Positions 1-6,899 of a stretch of DNA of 16,247 nt are shown one piece after another. The DNA lies in contig VFZQ01000033.1 of assembly GCA_016871135.1 (NCBI GenBank), forward strand, positions 1 to 16,247, in the 5' to 3' direction. The DNA comes from Acidobacteriota bacterium (GTDB lineage Bacteria; Acidobacteriota; Terriglobia; Bryobacterales; Bryobacteraceae). Positions within the stretch are counted from its first letter, which is position 1. Every line of letters starts with the position of its first letter. The position numbers and the translations under genes are program-made. The notes under the pieces are model-generated. The model was not told the origin of the DNA. It saw nothing but the letters and a program-made list of their open reading frames with translations, and did not search any database.

Positions 1-349
1 CGCCTTCTCGTACTGCTTGGCGGCCAGCCGGATGTTGCCCAGCGCCGCATACGGCACGCCGGATTTGTCGCCCGCCTTCGCGGCCTGTTCGTAATCGGCC
101 GAGGCCGCTTCAACCCGGCCCAATCCTTCGAAAACCCGGGCGCGTTCGAGAAATGCCGCGGCGTTGTTTTCCTGGTAGAGAATGGCGGTCGTAAACGCTT
201 CGAGCGCCTCGTTCCAGCGCTTGTGCGCGGCCGCCCGGCGCGCCGCGTCAAGCGCCTGCTGCGCGCGCGGGGTCGGTGCGCGCGCCCGCTGACTTCACGC
301 CTTGCGCCGCGCACACGCCAACCGTCAATGCGATCAAAACCAGCCGCAT
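1..349 (-). CDS. Exported TPR-repeat protein, N-terminal part; frame interrupted and cut by window edge
   Basis: The gene opens with ATG at 349 and a signal peptide (MRLVLIALTVGVCAAQG), so the product is probably exported. From about 265 to the window edge a second frame encodes tetratricopeptide helices, for example RWNEALEAFTTAILYQ and EAASADYEQAAKAGDKSG. TPR proteins are protein-interaction scaffolds; no partner is visible. The two frames do not join: the signal-peptide frame stops at a TGA near 248-250. The TPR frame has an upstream TGA and no ATG, GTG or TTG for its first 39 codons, so it cannot start alone. Removing one base from the G/C-rich stretch around 255-285 restores one continuous protein. 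This is either an assembly indel or a recent frameshift. It lies 16 bp after the rhodanese gene and is probably co-transcribed with it. Confidence 0.7.
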
Positions 350-365
350 TGCCGTTATTGTACGC

Positions 366-758
366 CTAACCTTTCGGCGCACCCTTGGGATAGATCAAAT
401 TGTAACCCTTTTTCTTGTACTCGTCCAAGCCGACACAGTTGATCTGGTTGTAGCCGTGCTTGCGAAGTGTTTCTGCCGCCCGCCGGGCGCGCACGCCGCG
501 GTTTCAACCCGCGACGATGAGAACGTCTTTCGGAATCTCCTTAACTCGCGCTTCGAGCTGCGACATCGGAATGTTGACGTAGCCCTCGATCGAGCCGAGT
601 TCTTCGATCTCCTTCGGCTCGCGGACATCAAGGAAGAACAGCTTTACTTTCTTGTCCAGCATGCCCTTCAACTCGTCGGCGGTCAGGTCCTTGTCCTGAC
701 TGTTCTGACCGAACAGGCCGGCTACGGTGGAGAGCGCCAGCAGTATGCGTCGCTTCAT
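366..758 (-). CDS. Exported rhodanese-fold protein with in-frame TGA at the catalytic Cys (candidate selenoprotein)
   Basis: Rhodaneses move sulfane sulfur through a persulfide on one catalytic Cys. The 130-codon frame starts with ATG at 758 and has a signal peptide (KRR then ILLALSTVAGLFG), so it probably acts outside the cytoplasm. The first half carries the family motif LDVREPKEIEELGSIEGYVN at residues 43-62. At residue 85 the frame meets TGA (504-506), then continues for 45 codons in the same frame to TAG (366-368) and completes the fold with a typical helix, RRAAETLRKHGY. The codons around the TGA read x-N-R-G-V-R, which matches the rhodanese loop C-x-x-G-x-R with TGA exactly at the Cys. 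That fits selenocysteine. A hairpin that could be a SECIS lies directly downstream. Alternatives are a sequencing error in a Cys codon (TGC/TGT) or a nonsense mutation. A conventional gene caller would end the protein at residue 84, without its active site. Confidence 0.75.
474..493 (-). promoter_or_regulatory. SECIS-like hairpin after the rhodanese UGA
   Basis: Read on the minus strand, the RNA UGC-G-CGCCC-GGC-GGGCG-GCA folds by eye into a 3-bp lower stem, one bulged G on the 5' side, a 5-bp upper stem and a GGC apical loop. The loop begins 20 nt after the A of the UGA. A bulged stem with a G-starting apical loop about 16-37 nt after UGA is what bacterial SECIS elements need for SelB. The stretch is very GC-rich and Arg/Ala-coding, so chance hairpins are likely, and an alternative UGCG tetraloop hairpin competes. 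Moderate to low confidence. Confidence 0.4.
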
Positions 759-799
759 GGCACCAGTGTATCTCTCTTGGTGCCCGTGCCGTCGCCCCG

Positions 800-820
800 C
801 GGCTAGCGGCTAGCGGCTCG
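800..820. repeat. Three 7-bp tandem units in a divergent intergenic gap
   Basis: CGGCTAG CGGCTAG CGGCTCG, the third unit differing at one base, lies in the 102-bp gap between the divergent rhodanese and sigma-54-activator genes. It may be a simple tandem duplication or a regulator site. I see no clear sigma-70 or -24/-12 promoter in the rest of the gap. Confidence 0.5.
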
Positions 821-860
821 GAATAATCTGGGATAAAGCTCCTCGCGTTCGCACCGATGG

Positions 861-2126
861 TTGACTGTGGACGTACTTCGCATCTGCGACAGGCAGTCTC
901 TGTCAATCCTCGCGGCGGCGCGCCCGGCGGGTGTCGTCGTCGCGCTGCCGTTTGACGATCACGATCCCGCCACGCTGCTTTCGATCATTCGGGACATGCA
1001 CCCCGACTTGCCGGTCGCCTTTCTTCGCGAAGCGGGCCCGGCGTCGGAAGCCGTTCGGTTGCTGCGGTTGGGCGCGTGTGAATACTTTGATGTCGTCGCG
1101 GACGCCGAGGCATGGCGGCCGGCGGCGCCGAAACGTCCGGAATCAGCCGATACGTGGCGCCGGTTTTTGATCGGAGAGAGTCCGGCGATGCAACCGGTCT
1201 TCGACACCATTCGTTTGTTGGGCCCGCGACGCAGCACCGTTCTCATTCAGGGCGAGACTGGCACCGGCAAAGAGATGATCGCCCGCGCCTTGCACGAGGC
1301 CAGCACGCGAGCGAATCAGCCGCTGGTGTCGGTTAATTGCACCGCGCTGCCGGACACACTGCTGGAAGCCGAGCTGTTCGGCCACACGCGCGGAGCGTTC
1401 ACCGGAGCGATGCAGGGCCGCGTCGGCCGGTTCGAACAGGCGCAGCGCGGGACGATTTTTCTCGACGAAATCGGCGACCTCCCGTTTGAAGTGCAAGCCA
1501 AGCTTTTGCGAGTGTTGCAGGAGAAGGAACTACAGAAACTCGGTAGCGGCGAAACGGTGAAGTTGGATGTGCGCGTCGTAGCCGCCACCAACGCGGCCCT
1601 CGAACACAAGATCGAAGAAGGCACGTTTCGCGAGGACCTGTTCTACCGGCTGAACGTTGTGCCCTTGTATATTCCGCCGTTGCGCGAACGGTGGCAGGAC
1701 ATTCCGATCCTGGTCGAGCATTTCATCGAAAAAATCTGCCGCGCCGAGAATCTGCCCGCCAAGAAGATCTACCGCGAGACCCTTGAGCGATTGCAACGCT
1801 ACACCTGGCCCGGCAACGTGCGCCAATTGGAAAACACGGTCGAGCGCGCGATCATCCTAAGCGCGGAGCGCGCCGTCCTGTTCCCGGAAGACTTCTCGCT
1901 CCCGAAAACCACGCAGGCGCTCAAACTGGTCGAATCGACGCCGCCACCCGTCGCCGTACCCGAAAACGGGATGGACCTGCAGATGACCGTCCAGAAACTG
2001 GAAAAGACACTCATCGAACAGGCCCTTCGCCGCACCGGAGGAAACAAATCACAAGCGGCCGACATTCTCGGCATGAAACGCACAACCCTCACCGCGAAAA
2101 TGAAAGTGCTGGAGGCGGCTGTGTAG
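861..2126 (+). CDS. Sigma-54-dependent transcriptional activator (NtrC family) with degenerate receiver-like N-terminus
   Basis: This protein remodels sigma-54 RNA polymerase at -24/-12 promoters using ATP. The central AAA+ domain is complete: Walker A GETGTGKE at 131-138, the sigma-54 contact loop GAFTGA at 178-183, Walker B IFLDEI at 199-204, FREDLFYRLNVVPL near 257-270 and WPGNVRQLEN at 316-325. A Fis-type helix-turn-helix closes the protein (about 386-415, GGNKSQAADILGMKRTTL). The N-terminal 85 residues look like a receiver domain (VVVALPF, then LRLGACEYFD), but I see no Asp where the phospho-acceptor should be, so control may not be by phosphorylation. The start is TTG 861 or GTG 867; the ATG at 857 is out of frame. 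Only 18 bp separate it from the next gene. No sensor kinase is adjacent. Confidence 0.93.
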   Translation: MTVDVLRICDRQSLSILAAARPAGVVVALPFDDHDPATLLSIIRDMHPDLPVAFLREAGPASEAVRLLRLGACEYFDVVADAEAWRPAAPKRPESADTWRRFLIGESPAMQPVFDTIRLLGPRRSTVLIQGETGTGKEMIARALHEASTRANQPLVSVNCTALPDTLLEAELFGHTRGAFTGAMQGRVGRFEQAQRGTIFLDEIGDLPFEVQAKLLRVLQEKELQKLGSGETVKLDVRVVAATNAALEHKIEEGTFREDLFYRLNVVPLYIPPLRERWQDIPILVEHFIEKICRAENLPAKKIYRETLERLQRYTWPGNVRQLENTVERAIILSAERAVLFPEDFSLPKTTQALKLVESTPPPVAVPENGMDLQMTVQKLEKTLIEQALRRTGGNKSQAADILGMKRTTLTAKMKVLEAAV

Positions 2127-2144
2127 AAACGGCACGGCGCATGC

Positions 2145-2717
2145 ATGAGCAACAGCGCCATGACCTCGCTGCTCGATCCCTACATTCCGGTCTTCGACAT
2201 CCGTGAACGTCACGCGATCCGGATTCCCGCGCCGCCGGAAACAGTCTTCGCCGCCGCGTGTAATCTCGACATCGACCAAATCTGGTTGTCCCGATGGATA
2301 TTCCGGCTGCGCGAGTTCCTGTTCCGCGCCAAACCACCGGATCCCAACCTGCCGCGAGGGTTCCTCACGAAAATGAAGGCCCTCGATTGGGGTGTACTAG
2401 TCGACGCTCCCGGCCAGGCGATCGTCATGGGCGCAATCACCCAACCTTGGGAGGCCAACGTGCGCTTTCGCGCGGTAACCGCCACTGACTTCGCTCAGCA
2501 CTCCCCTCCGGACTTGATCAAAATCGCCTGGGCCATCTGGGTGGAGCCCGACGCAACGGGTGCCGTGCTTCGGACCGAAACTCGCGCCGTCGCTACCGAT
2601 AGCCATTCGCGCCGCCGATTTCGAAGATACTGGCTCCTCGTCTCGCCCGGCATCCGGCTCATCCGCCACGCCATTCTCCGCGCCGTGCGCCAGGTCGTTA
2701 CTCGAACTTCACCGTAA
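2145..2717 (+). CDS. SRPBCC-fold (START/polyketide-cyclase-like) protein
   Basis: The 190-residue product resembles the SRPBCC superfamily of lipid- or ligand-binding helix-grip proteins. The N-terminus has the usual first strand and helix, HAIRIPAPPETVFAAACNLD. Later come the strands ALDWGVLVDAPGQAIVMGAI and VRFRAVTATDF, then GAVLRTETRAVATD with a C-terminal helix. The ligand cannot be predicted. ATG 2145 is chosen as the start, though ATG 2160 is possible. The gene follows the sigma-54 activator by 18 bp and is probably co-transcribed with it. Its last 20 bases overlap the 3' end of the convergent membrane-protein gene. Confidence 0.72.
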   Translation: MSNSAMTSLLDPYIPVFDIRERHAIRIPAPPETVFAAACNLDIDQIWLSRWIFRLREFLFRAKPPDPNLPRGFLTKMKALDWGVLVDAPGQAIVMGAITQPWEANVRFRAVTATDFAQHSPPDLIKIAWAIWVEPDATGAVLRTETRAVATDSHSRRRFRRYWLLVSPGIRLIRHAILRAVRQVVTRTSP

Positions 2718-3108
2718 ACCACATACTTGCTACCACGCCCGCGATGCTGGGCAACAGGAATAGCGCCGCGACCAACGCCCCGTCCAGTCCTTCCCGCGAG
2801 GCCGCGAACAGTGTTGCCGCCACGCCCACCGTGCCAAGTACGCCGAGCGCCCAAAATGCGAGCGTCTTCAAAGGCCTTATCGCGCCGATACCAAACACAA
2901 CCGCCACCCCCGCCAGCCAAACCAAAACTCGCCAGCCTTCGTTCACGGGATCCGACAAGCCGGGCAGGAAAAAGAAAAACACCTCGACCACGCTAAAGAA
3001 CGCGGAAAAAAATCCCGTCCCCTTTGCGTCGACAATCAGCGACATCGCACCTATCGCCACCGCCGGAGTGATCAATCCCAGACAAAGCAGATAAGCGAGA
3101 TACCGCAT
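2698..3108 (-). CDS. Small integral membrane protein of unknown function
   Basis: The 136-residue product has about four hydrophobic segments: LAYLLCLGLITPAVAIGAM, FFSAFFSVVEVFFFFLPGL, VLVWLAGVAVVFGIGA, and a C-terminal pair around FWALGVLGTVGVAATLF and ALVAALFLLPSIAGVVASM. I do not recognise the family. The start ATG 3108 shares its A with the stop codon of the upstream gene (TGATG), which indicates translational coupling and a common role or assembly with that anchored protein. An in-frame extension to 3138 would run into the upstream gene and is less likely. It is probably the last gene of the thyX transcript. Confidence 0.72.
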   Translation of the reverse strand: MRYLAYLLCLGLITPAVAIGAMSLIVDAKGTGFFSAFFSVVEVFFFFLPGLSDPVNEGWRVLVWLAGVAVVFGIGAIRPLKTLAFWALGVLGTVGVAATLFAASREGLDGALVAALFLLPSIAGVVASMWFTVKFE

Positions 3109-3576
3109 CAGGGCCTCGCTCCTTCCACCGGAATCCAACTAGCGCCATCCAGCTTCTCCCATGTCAAGCCATCCTTACTCCGAAAGTCCCCGCCCGTCGT
3201 ATTGCCGCCTCCGGCGCCAATCGCCCGCGCATAGAGATGAACGCGGACATACTCCCCTTGCTGTTCCATCGTCTGCTTGCTGCAGGAATCCAGGAAAAAG
3301 TAAAAGCTGGTCGACAGCACCTCCCGCCGCTTGATCTCCGCATCGGTGACGTCCAACAAATACACGGTGCACTTTTCAAGAAGGAATGCGAGCGGTTTGC
3401 CCTCCAGCGTGGTCCGAAACACCTGTCCCCCCGCGCGAACCGGCCTCCGCCGCCAGAGCCGCCAACTTCTGCTCCCCGTTCGTCTTGGTCGCAATCGCGT
3501 AGGCCCACAACCCCGCATACACAACGAGCCCCAACGCGACCATCAGCCCGCACCGAATGAGAAACTTCCGCCGCAT
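3108..3576 (-). CDS. Membrane-anchored protein of unknown function, split by a frameshift in a G6 run
   Basis: ATG 3576 follows a good Shine-Dalgarno (AGAGGTGA) that overlaps the end of thyX. The N-terminal frame gives a basic start and one membrane helix (FLIRCGLMVALGLVVYAGLW), then KTNGEQKLAALAAEAG, and would stop at 3376-3378. A second frame carries the rest: GQVFRTTLEGKPLAFLLEKC, then YVRVHLYARAIGAGGGNTTG, ending WIPVEGARP. The frames would join if the run of six G on the minus strand (C at 3427-3432) had five. The natural product is therefore probably about 155 residues with one anchor and an exported domain. I do not recognise the domain. It is coupled to the membrane protein downstream through a TGATG overlap. 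Confidence 0.62.
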
Positions 3577-3578
3577 CG

Positions 3579-5015
3579 TCACCTCTTCAGCGGATCTTCA
3601 ATCCACGGCGGCGTCGCTTCCAGCAACTTCGCCAACTCCGGCTCCATCGCCTCCATCGCGCACTTCATATCCCACGCCACTTTACGATAACTGAAATGCC
3701 CCTTCACTCCGCTGCGCACGCGCGCGATGTACTCGGTCTCGGCGAAGTCCATCTTGAACAAGAACCGCGACCGCGCGCCGAACGGCAACAAGTAATCGCT
3801 CGCCGGTGACGGCAACTCGCACATCGCCGCCAGAGCGCCGTCCATCGCCCCCCGAAACGCCGGCTCCACGCCCGCCGCCGTCGCCACCTCCGGAACTTCG
3901 TAACCCAATCGGCCGCTGTAGCTCTGCCGGTACTGCTGACAACGCCGGTGACGATGCATATCCCGATACGCGCCGACATCCATGATCATGTCGAAGCAAT
4001 ACAGACCGCCGCGAAACTCCCGCAGCAAATCGTCCCTCTTCGTCCGCGACTTCGTCGCCGCGTCGATCACCTCGGCCCGTACCGCCTGCGACGCCCCGCG
4101 CGCCCATTCATACAGCGCCCGGAACGGCCAATCGCTCACCGAATATAGAATCGTCGCAACGATATCGGCCACCGTATCGGTTGGTTTCAACAGATCGACA
4201 TCGGCCGGTTGCGCGCCATCGAACGCCGGTAGATTCACCGCCGCCCACGCGGCCGCATCCGATCGCGCGCCCATCAAATGCGCATCGGCGTTGCAATACT
4301 TCGCCAGCGTCGGCGCCAGCGGTTCCACCGGTTGATCCGGGTCGATCTTGCACGTCGGCGGCGCCGCGCATGCCGCCGCGATCTCATCGCCGACCGACCG
4401 CGCCTCCGCATACGGCGACGCTTTCAACCGCTGAATCTGCTTCTCCAGCGTGCGAATCGACGTCACCTGCCCGACATTGGTCGGCACCGCCCAGAACAGC
4501 AGATACCGCGCAACGTCGAACGCCCGCGCCGCGATATTCCGCTGATACGCATCCGGCTTCATCGACTCCGGCCGCGGCAACCGCTCGGAAAGTACGGCAA
4601 ACGCCGCGTCGTTCACGATCCGATACGTGTCGATCAGCTTCTGCCCCGCGCCCTGAAACAGCGCCGACTGCGACGCGTCAAACTCCGGCGGCGTCACAAA
4701 TCCCGCCTTCCCAAAATCTTGATAACGCGACGACTTCGCCTGCCCGTCCCACAACTGCTCGTCCTCAACCTCCGCCGCCGCCAATTCCGAAATCCCCTCG
4801 AAGCACATCACGATGTGACCAAGATCGGCAATCGACGCATGCCCGTATTGAAAGTAGAAACTCTCCAAAAACTTCGACGAGTCGTGCGTGCGCACCCACG
4901 CCAGCGAATCGACAATCGAATCAGCCGAGCGGCTGTAGCGGGCCAGCGCATACGCGCTCTTTTCGGGCGACATGGGCGCCACGGCGATTACTTGTCGGCG
5001 GGGACTCTCAGGCAT
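3579..5015 (-). CDS. thyX: FAD-dependent thymidylate synthase, double-length form
   Basis: ThyX makes dTMP from dUMP with methylene-tetrahydrofolate and NADPH through FAD. The 478-residue product is about twice a classical ThyX chain and looks like two ThyX repeats. The C-terminal repeat keeps the signature RHR-x7-S at about 355-365 (RHRRCQQYRQS), followed by GRLGYEVPEV and HFSYRKVAWDM. The N-terminal repeat has YGHASIADLGHIVMCFEGIS (57-76) and QAKSSRYQDF (92-101), but where RHR is expected it reads DEQ, so it is probably structural. ATG 5015 (MPESPRRQ) is chosen; a TTG at 5072 would place the start inside dut. dut starts divergently 20 bp away, and two membrane-linked genes follow downstream. 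Confidence 0.88.
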   Translation of the reverse strand: MPESPRRQVIAVAPMSPEKSAYALARYSRSADSIVDSLAWVRTHDSSKFLESFYFQYGHASIADLGHIVMCFEGISELAAAEVEDEQLWDGQAKSSRYQDFGKAGFVTPPEFDASQSALFQGAGQKLIDTYRIVNDAAFAVLSERLPRPESMKPDAYQRNIAARAFDVARYLLFWAVPTNVGQVTSIRTLEKQIQRLKASPYAEARSVGDEIAAACAAPPTCKIDPDQPVEPLAPTLAKYCNADAHLMGARSDAAAWAAVNLPAFDGAQPADVDLLKPTDTVADIVATILYSVSDWPFRALYEWARGASQAVRAEVIDAATKSRTKRDDLLREFRGGLYCFDMIMDVGAYRDMHRHRRCQQYRQSYSGRLGYEVPEVATAAGVEPAFRGAMDGALAAMCELPSPASDYLLPFGARSRFLFKMDFAETEYIARVRSGVKGHFSYRKVAWDMKCAMEAMEPELAKLLEATPPWIEDPLKR

Positions 5016-5035
5016 ACTGGATCTTTCAGTATCCA

Positions 5036-5467
5036 ATGAAACTACGAATCCGCAAGCTCCATCCAGACGCAATCATCCCGAAATACGCTCATGGCCCCGA
5101 CGAAGACGCCGGCATGGATCTGTGCGCCGTCGAAGACGCCGTGCTCGAACCCAGCGTGCCGAAGGCCGTCCCCACCGGCCTTTCCATCGAGCTCCCGCCC
5201 GGCTTCGAAGCGCAAGTGCGGCCCCGCAGCGGCCTCGCGCTCAAGTTCGGAATCTCCATTCCCAACAGCCCTGGCACCGTCGACCCCGGCTATCGTGGCG
5301 AACTGAAGGTCATCCTGATCAACCTCGGCAAGGCGCCGTATGCAATCGGCAAAGGCGACCGCATCGCGCAGATGATCGTCGCTCGCTACGAAGCCGTCGA
5401 AGTGGAAGAAGGCGAGTTGTCGGAGTCGGCGCGCGGCGAAGGCGGCTTCGGCTCCTCGGGACGTTGA
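5036..5467 (+). CDS. dut: Deoxyuridine 5'-triphosphate nucleotidohydrolase (dUTPase)
   Basis: dUTPase cleaves dUTP to dUMP and pyrophosphate, which keeps uracil out of DNA and supplies the thymidylate synthase substrate. All five trimeric dUTPase motifs are present in 143 residues: DAGMDLCA (24-31), RPRSGLA (62-68), GTVDPGYRGEL (80-90, with the catalytic Asp), GDRIAQ (107-112) and the glycine-rich, Arg-containing RGEGGFGSSGR (133-143). The length is normal for the family. The start is ATG 5036, which begins MKLRIRKL. The last 82 bases, including motif V, overlap the 3' end of the YihY-like gene on the other strand. It lies head-to-head with thyX, the next enzyme in the pathway. Confidence 0.96.
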   Translation: MKLRIRKLHPDAIIPKYAHGPDEDAGMDLCAVEDAVLEPSVPKAVPTGLSIELPPGFEAQVRPRSGLALKFGISIPNSPGTVDPGYRGELKVILINLGKAPYAIGKGDRIAQMIVARYEAVEVEEGELSESARGEGGFGSSGR

Positions 5468-6255
5468 CCGCGCGAGGCCCACTCCGCGCCCGCGAGCACG
5501 ATCATCGACGCCAGGAAACTCATTAACACAATGATCACCGCCCAATAAAACGGGCCGTATTCGATTTGCAGCTTGCGCAGGAAGGACGGCCAAATCGCTT
5601 TCATCAGGTACTTGAAGACTTCGAGCACAACCCCCACCGCCATCGCGACCGGCACCACGCGCCGCCATTCGACCTTTGTGTTCGGCAGAATCCAATAGAT
5701 CAGGAACAGCGCGAGCATGAGCACCGGCATCGCGGCCATCTTGAAGAAGAACAGGTTCATCCACGCGTTGATCGCGAAACCGCCGCCGGCCTTCAGCGAT
5801 TCGACGTTGAGCGCGCTCAGGAAAATTGAGATCAACACCAGCGTTCCGCATGCGAAGATCAGGCCCATGCTGACCAATTGGTTCATCAGAAACGAGCGGT
5901 GTTTCGTCACGCCCCAGCAACGGTTCAGCGCGACCTCCATCGGCTCGAAAATTCCGTTCGCCGTGAACAGCAGCAACAGCAGCGACGTGTAGCTGAAATG
6001 CCGGAACCGGTTCGGAATCCAGTCGATCCCGCCGCGAATCAAGTTCTCGACTTCTTTGCCAAACACATCGCTCATCGCGAAGTACACAGCCTGCTCCGCC
6101 GAGTCCCATCCAATCGTGCGGCAGAACCACACCAGCACAAGCAGAAACGGAAAGAAGCTCAACAGCACATTGGCGGCAATCGAAAAGCCGAAGACGTGAA
6201 CCTCGACCTCCATCCAGTACTTCAACGTGGGCCAGAACGCGCGGAGGATTGCCAT
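5386..6255 (-). CDS. yihY: YihY/BrkB-family inner membrane protein
   Basis: The 289-residue product has about six membrane helices, including FGFSIAANVLLSFFPFLLVL, FSYTSLLLLLFTANGIFEPM, SMGLIFACGTLVLISIFLSA, MPVLMLALFLIYWIL and YWAVIIVLMSFLASMIVLAG. The order and the SFFPFLL and NGIFEPMEVALNRCWG stretches fit the YihY (BrkB) family, once mislabelled ribonuclease BN; the true function is unsettled. The C-terminus (QRPEEPKPPSPRADSDNSPS) is hydrophilic and lies antisense to the end of dut. The start ATG 6255 shares its A with the stop of the TOPRIM gene (TAATG), so translation is coupled to the ATPase-TOPRIM pair. Whether it belongs functionally to that pair is unknown. Confidence 0.85.
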   Translation of the reverse strand: MAILRAFWPTLKYWMEVEVHVFGFSIAANVLLSFFPFLLVLVWFCRTIGWDSAEQAVYFAMSDVFGKEVENLIRGGIDWIPNRFRHFSYTSLLLLLFTANGIFEPMEVALNRCWGVTKHRSFLMNQLVSMGLIFACGTLVLISIFLSALNVESLKAGGGFAINAWMNLFFFKMAAMPVLMLALFLIYWILPNTKVEWRRVVPVAMAVGVVLEVFKYLMKAIWPSFLRKLQIEYGPFYWAVIIVLMSFLASMIVLAGAEWASRGQRPEEPKPPSPRADSDNSPSSTSTAS

Positions 6256-6899
6256 TATGCTCGCGGTGCGGGTTGTTCCGCAAGTTGGCTGATAAATTGA
6301 CGTAGCGGGTCGAATACTCTCGACGCCAGGATCGGTTGGTATTCGCGCGACTGCAGGGCGGTTAACAATCCAGCCTTGTAACCGCGCTCCGAACAGCCGA
6401 GAACGACGTGCAGCTGCAATTTCTTCCATTGGCATTCGCTGAATGTACGGGAACGGGGCAAATTCGTTTCGATGCAATTCCGGATCTCATCGAGGCACGG
6501 GAACGCGGCTGTCTCCGCCGTCAACGCCTCCAACATGAGGTCTTCTAAGCACCCGGTTTGCGCACCTGTTGGAATTGTCTCGATGACTACGCGCAGCGAT
6601 GCCGGGAGATCGAGACGTTGCAACGCATCGTTGATCTCGGCTAGAGTTGTCTCGCGCGATGTTTCCGCGTCGAACAATATCGCAAGCGTTTCCAGCTCAA
6701 GAAACTCCGGGCGCTTCGCTTCCGCGTGCAGAAAGCTAAAGAGTTTGTCCTTGCTAAGCAGAGGATGCGTTTGAATGCGATCCGGCCCCAAGTGAAGCTG
6801 GTCGGCAAACTGCTCTAGAACGAATCGATCTTCTCTTCCTTCAACAAGAACGAGTGTTTTCGATCGAAGGGAGAACCTCTCAGACCGTCCCTCATTCAT
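6255..6899 (-). CDS. TOPRIM-type (DUF3226-like) protein, partner of the adjacent ATPase
   Basis: The 214-residue product begins with a TOPRIM-like strand and acidic residue, TLVLVEGREDRFVLEQF (E20), followed by LAILFDAETS, where D77-x-E79 stands at the usual D-x-D. Next comes GCLEDLMLEAL (117-126), as in DUF3226 proteins. TOPRIM domains bind metal through these acids and often cut or join DNA. Here the second Asp is Glu, so activity is plausible but not certain. ATG 6899 overlaps the ATPase stop by four bases (ATGA). Pairs of a RecF/OLD-like ATPase and a separate TOPRIM protein occur in phage-defence systems such as PARIS (AriA-AriB). I infer a similar role without family-level proof. Confidence 0.72.
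   Translation of the reverse strand: MNEGRSERFSLRSKTLVLVEGREDRFVLEQFADQLHLGPDRIQTHPLLSKDKLFSFLHAEAKRPEFLELETLAILFDAETSRETTLAEINDALQRLDLPASLRVVIETIPTGAQTGCLEDLMLEALTAETAAFPCLDEIRNCIETNLPRSRTFSECQWKKLQLHVVLGCSERGYKAGLLTALQSREYQPILASRVFDPLRQFISQLAEQPAPRA

Noticed and set aside
504..506. TGA as the true end of an 84-residue rhodanese fragment
   Set aside because: The frame carries on with the rest of the fold and the active-site loop, so ending here would leave a protein with no catalytic residue. A nonsense mutation or sequencing error is still not excluded.
4181..5035. Plus-strand extension of dut upstream of its ATG
   Set aside because: The extension is Pro/Ser/Thr/Arg-rich and antisense to thyX. 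The dUTPase fold is complete from ATG 5036.
5386..6255. Annotation as ribonuclease BN
   Set aside because: That name for the YihY/BrkB family is a historical mistake; the product is a membrane protein with no nuclease motif.
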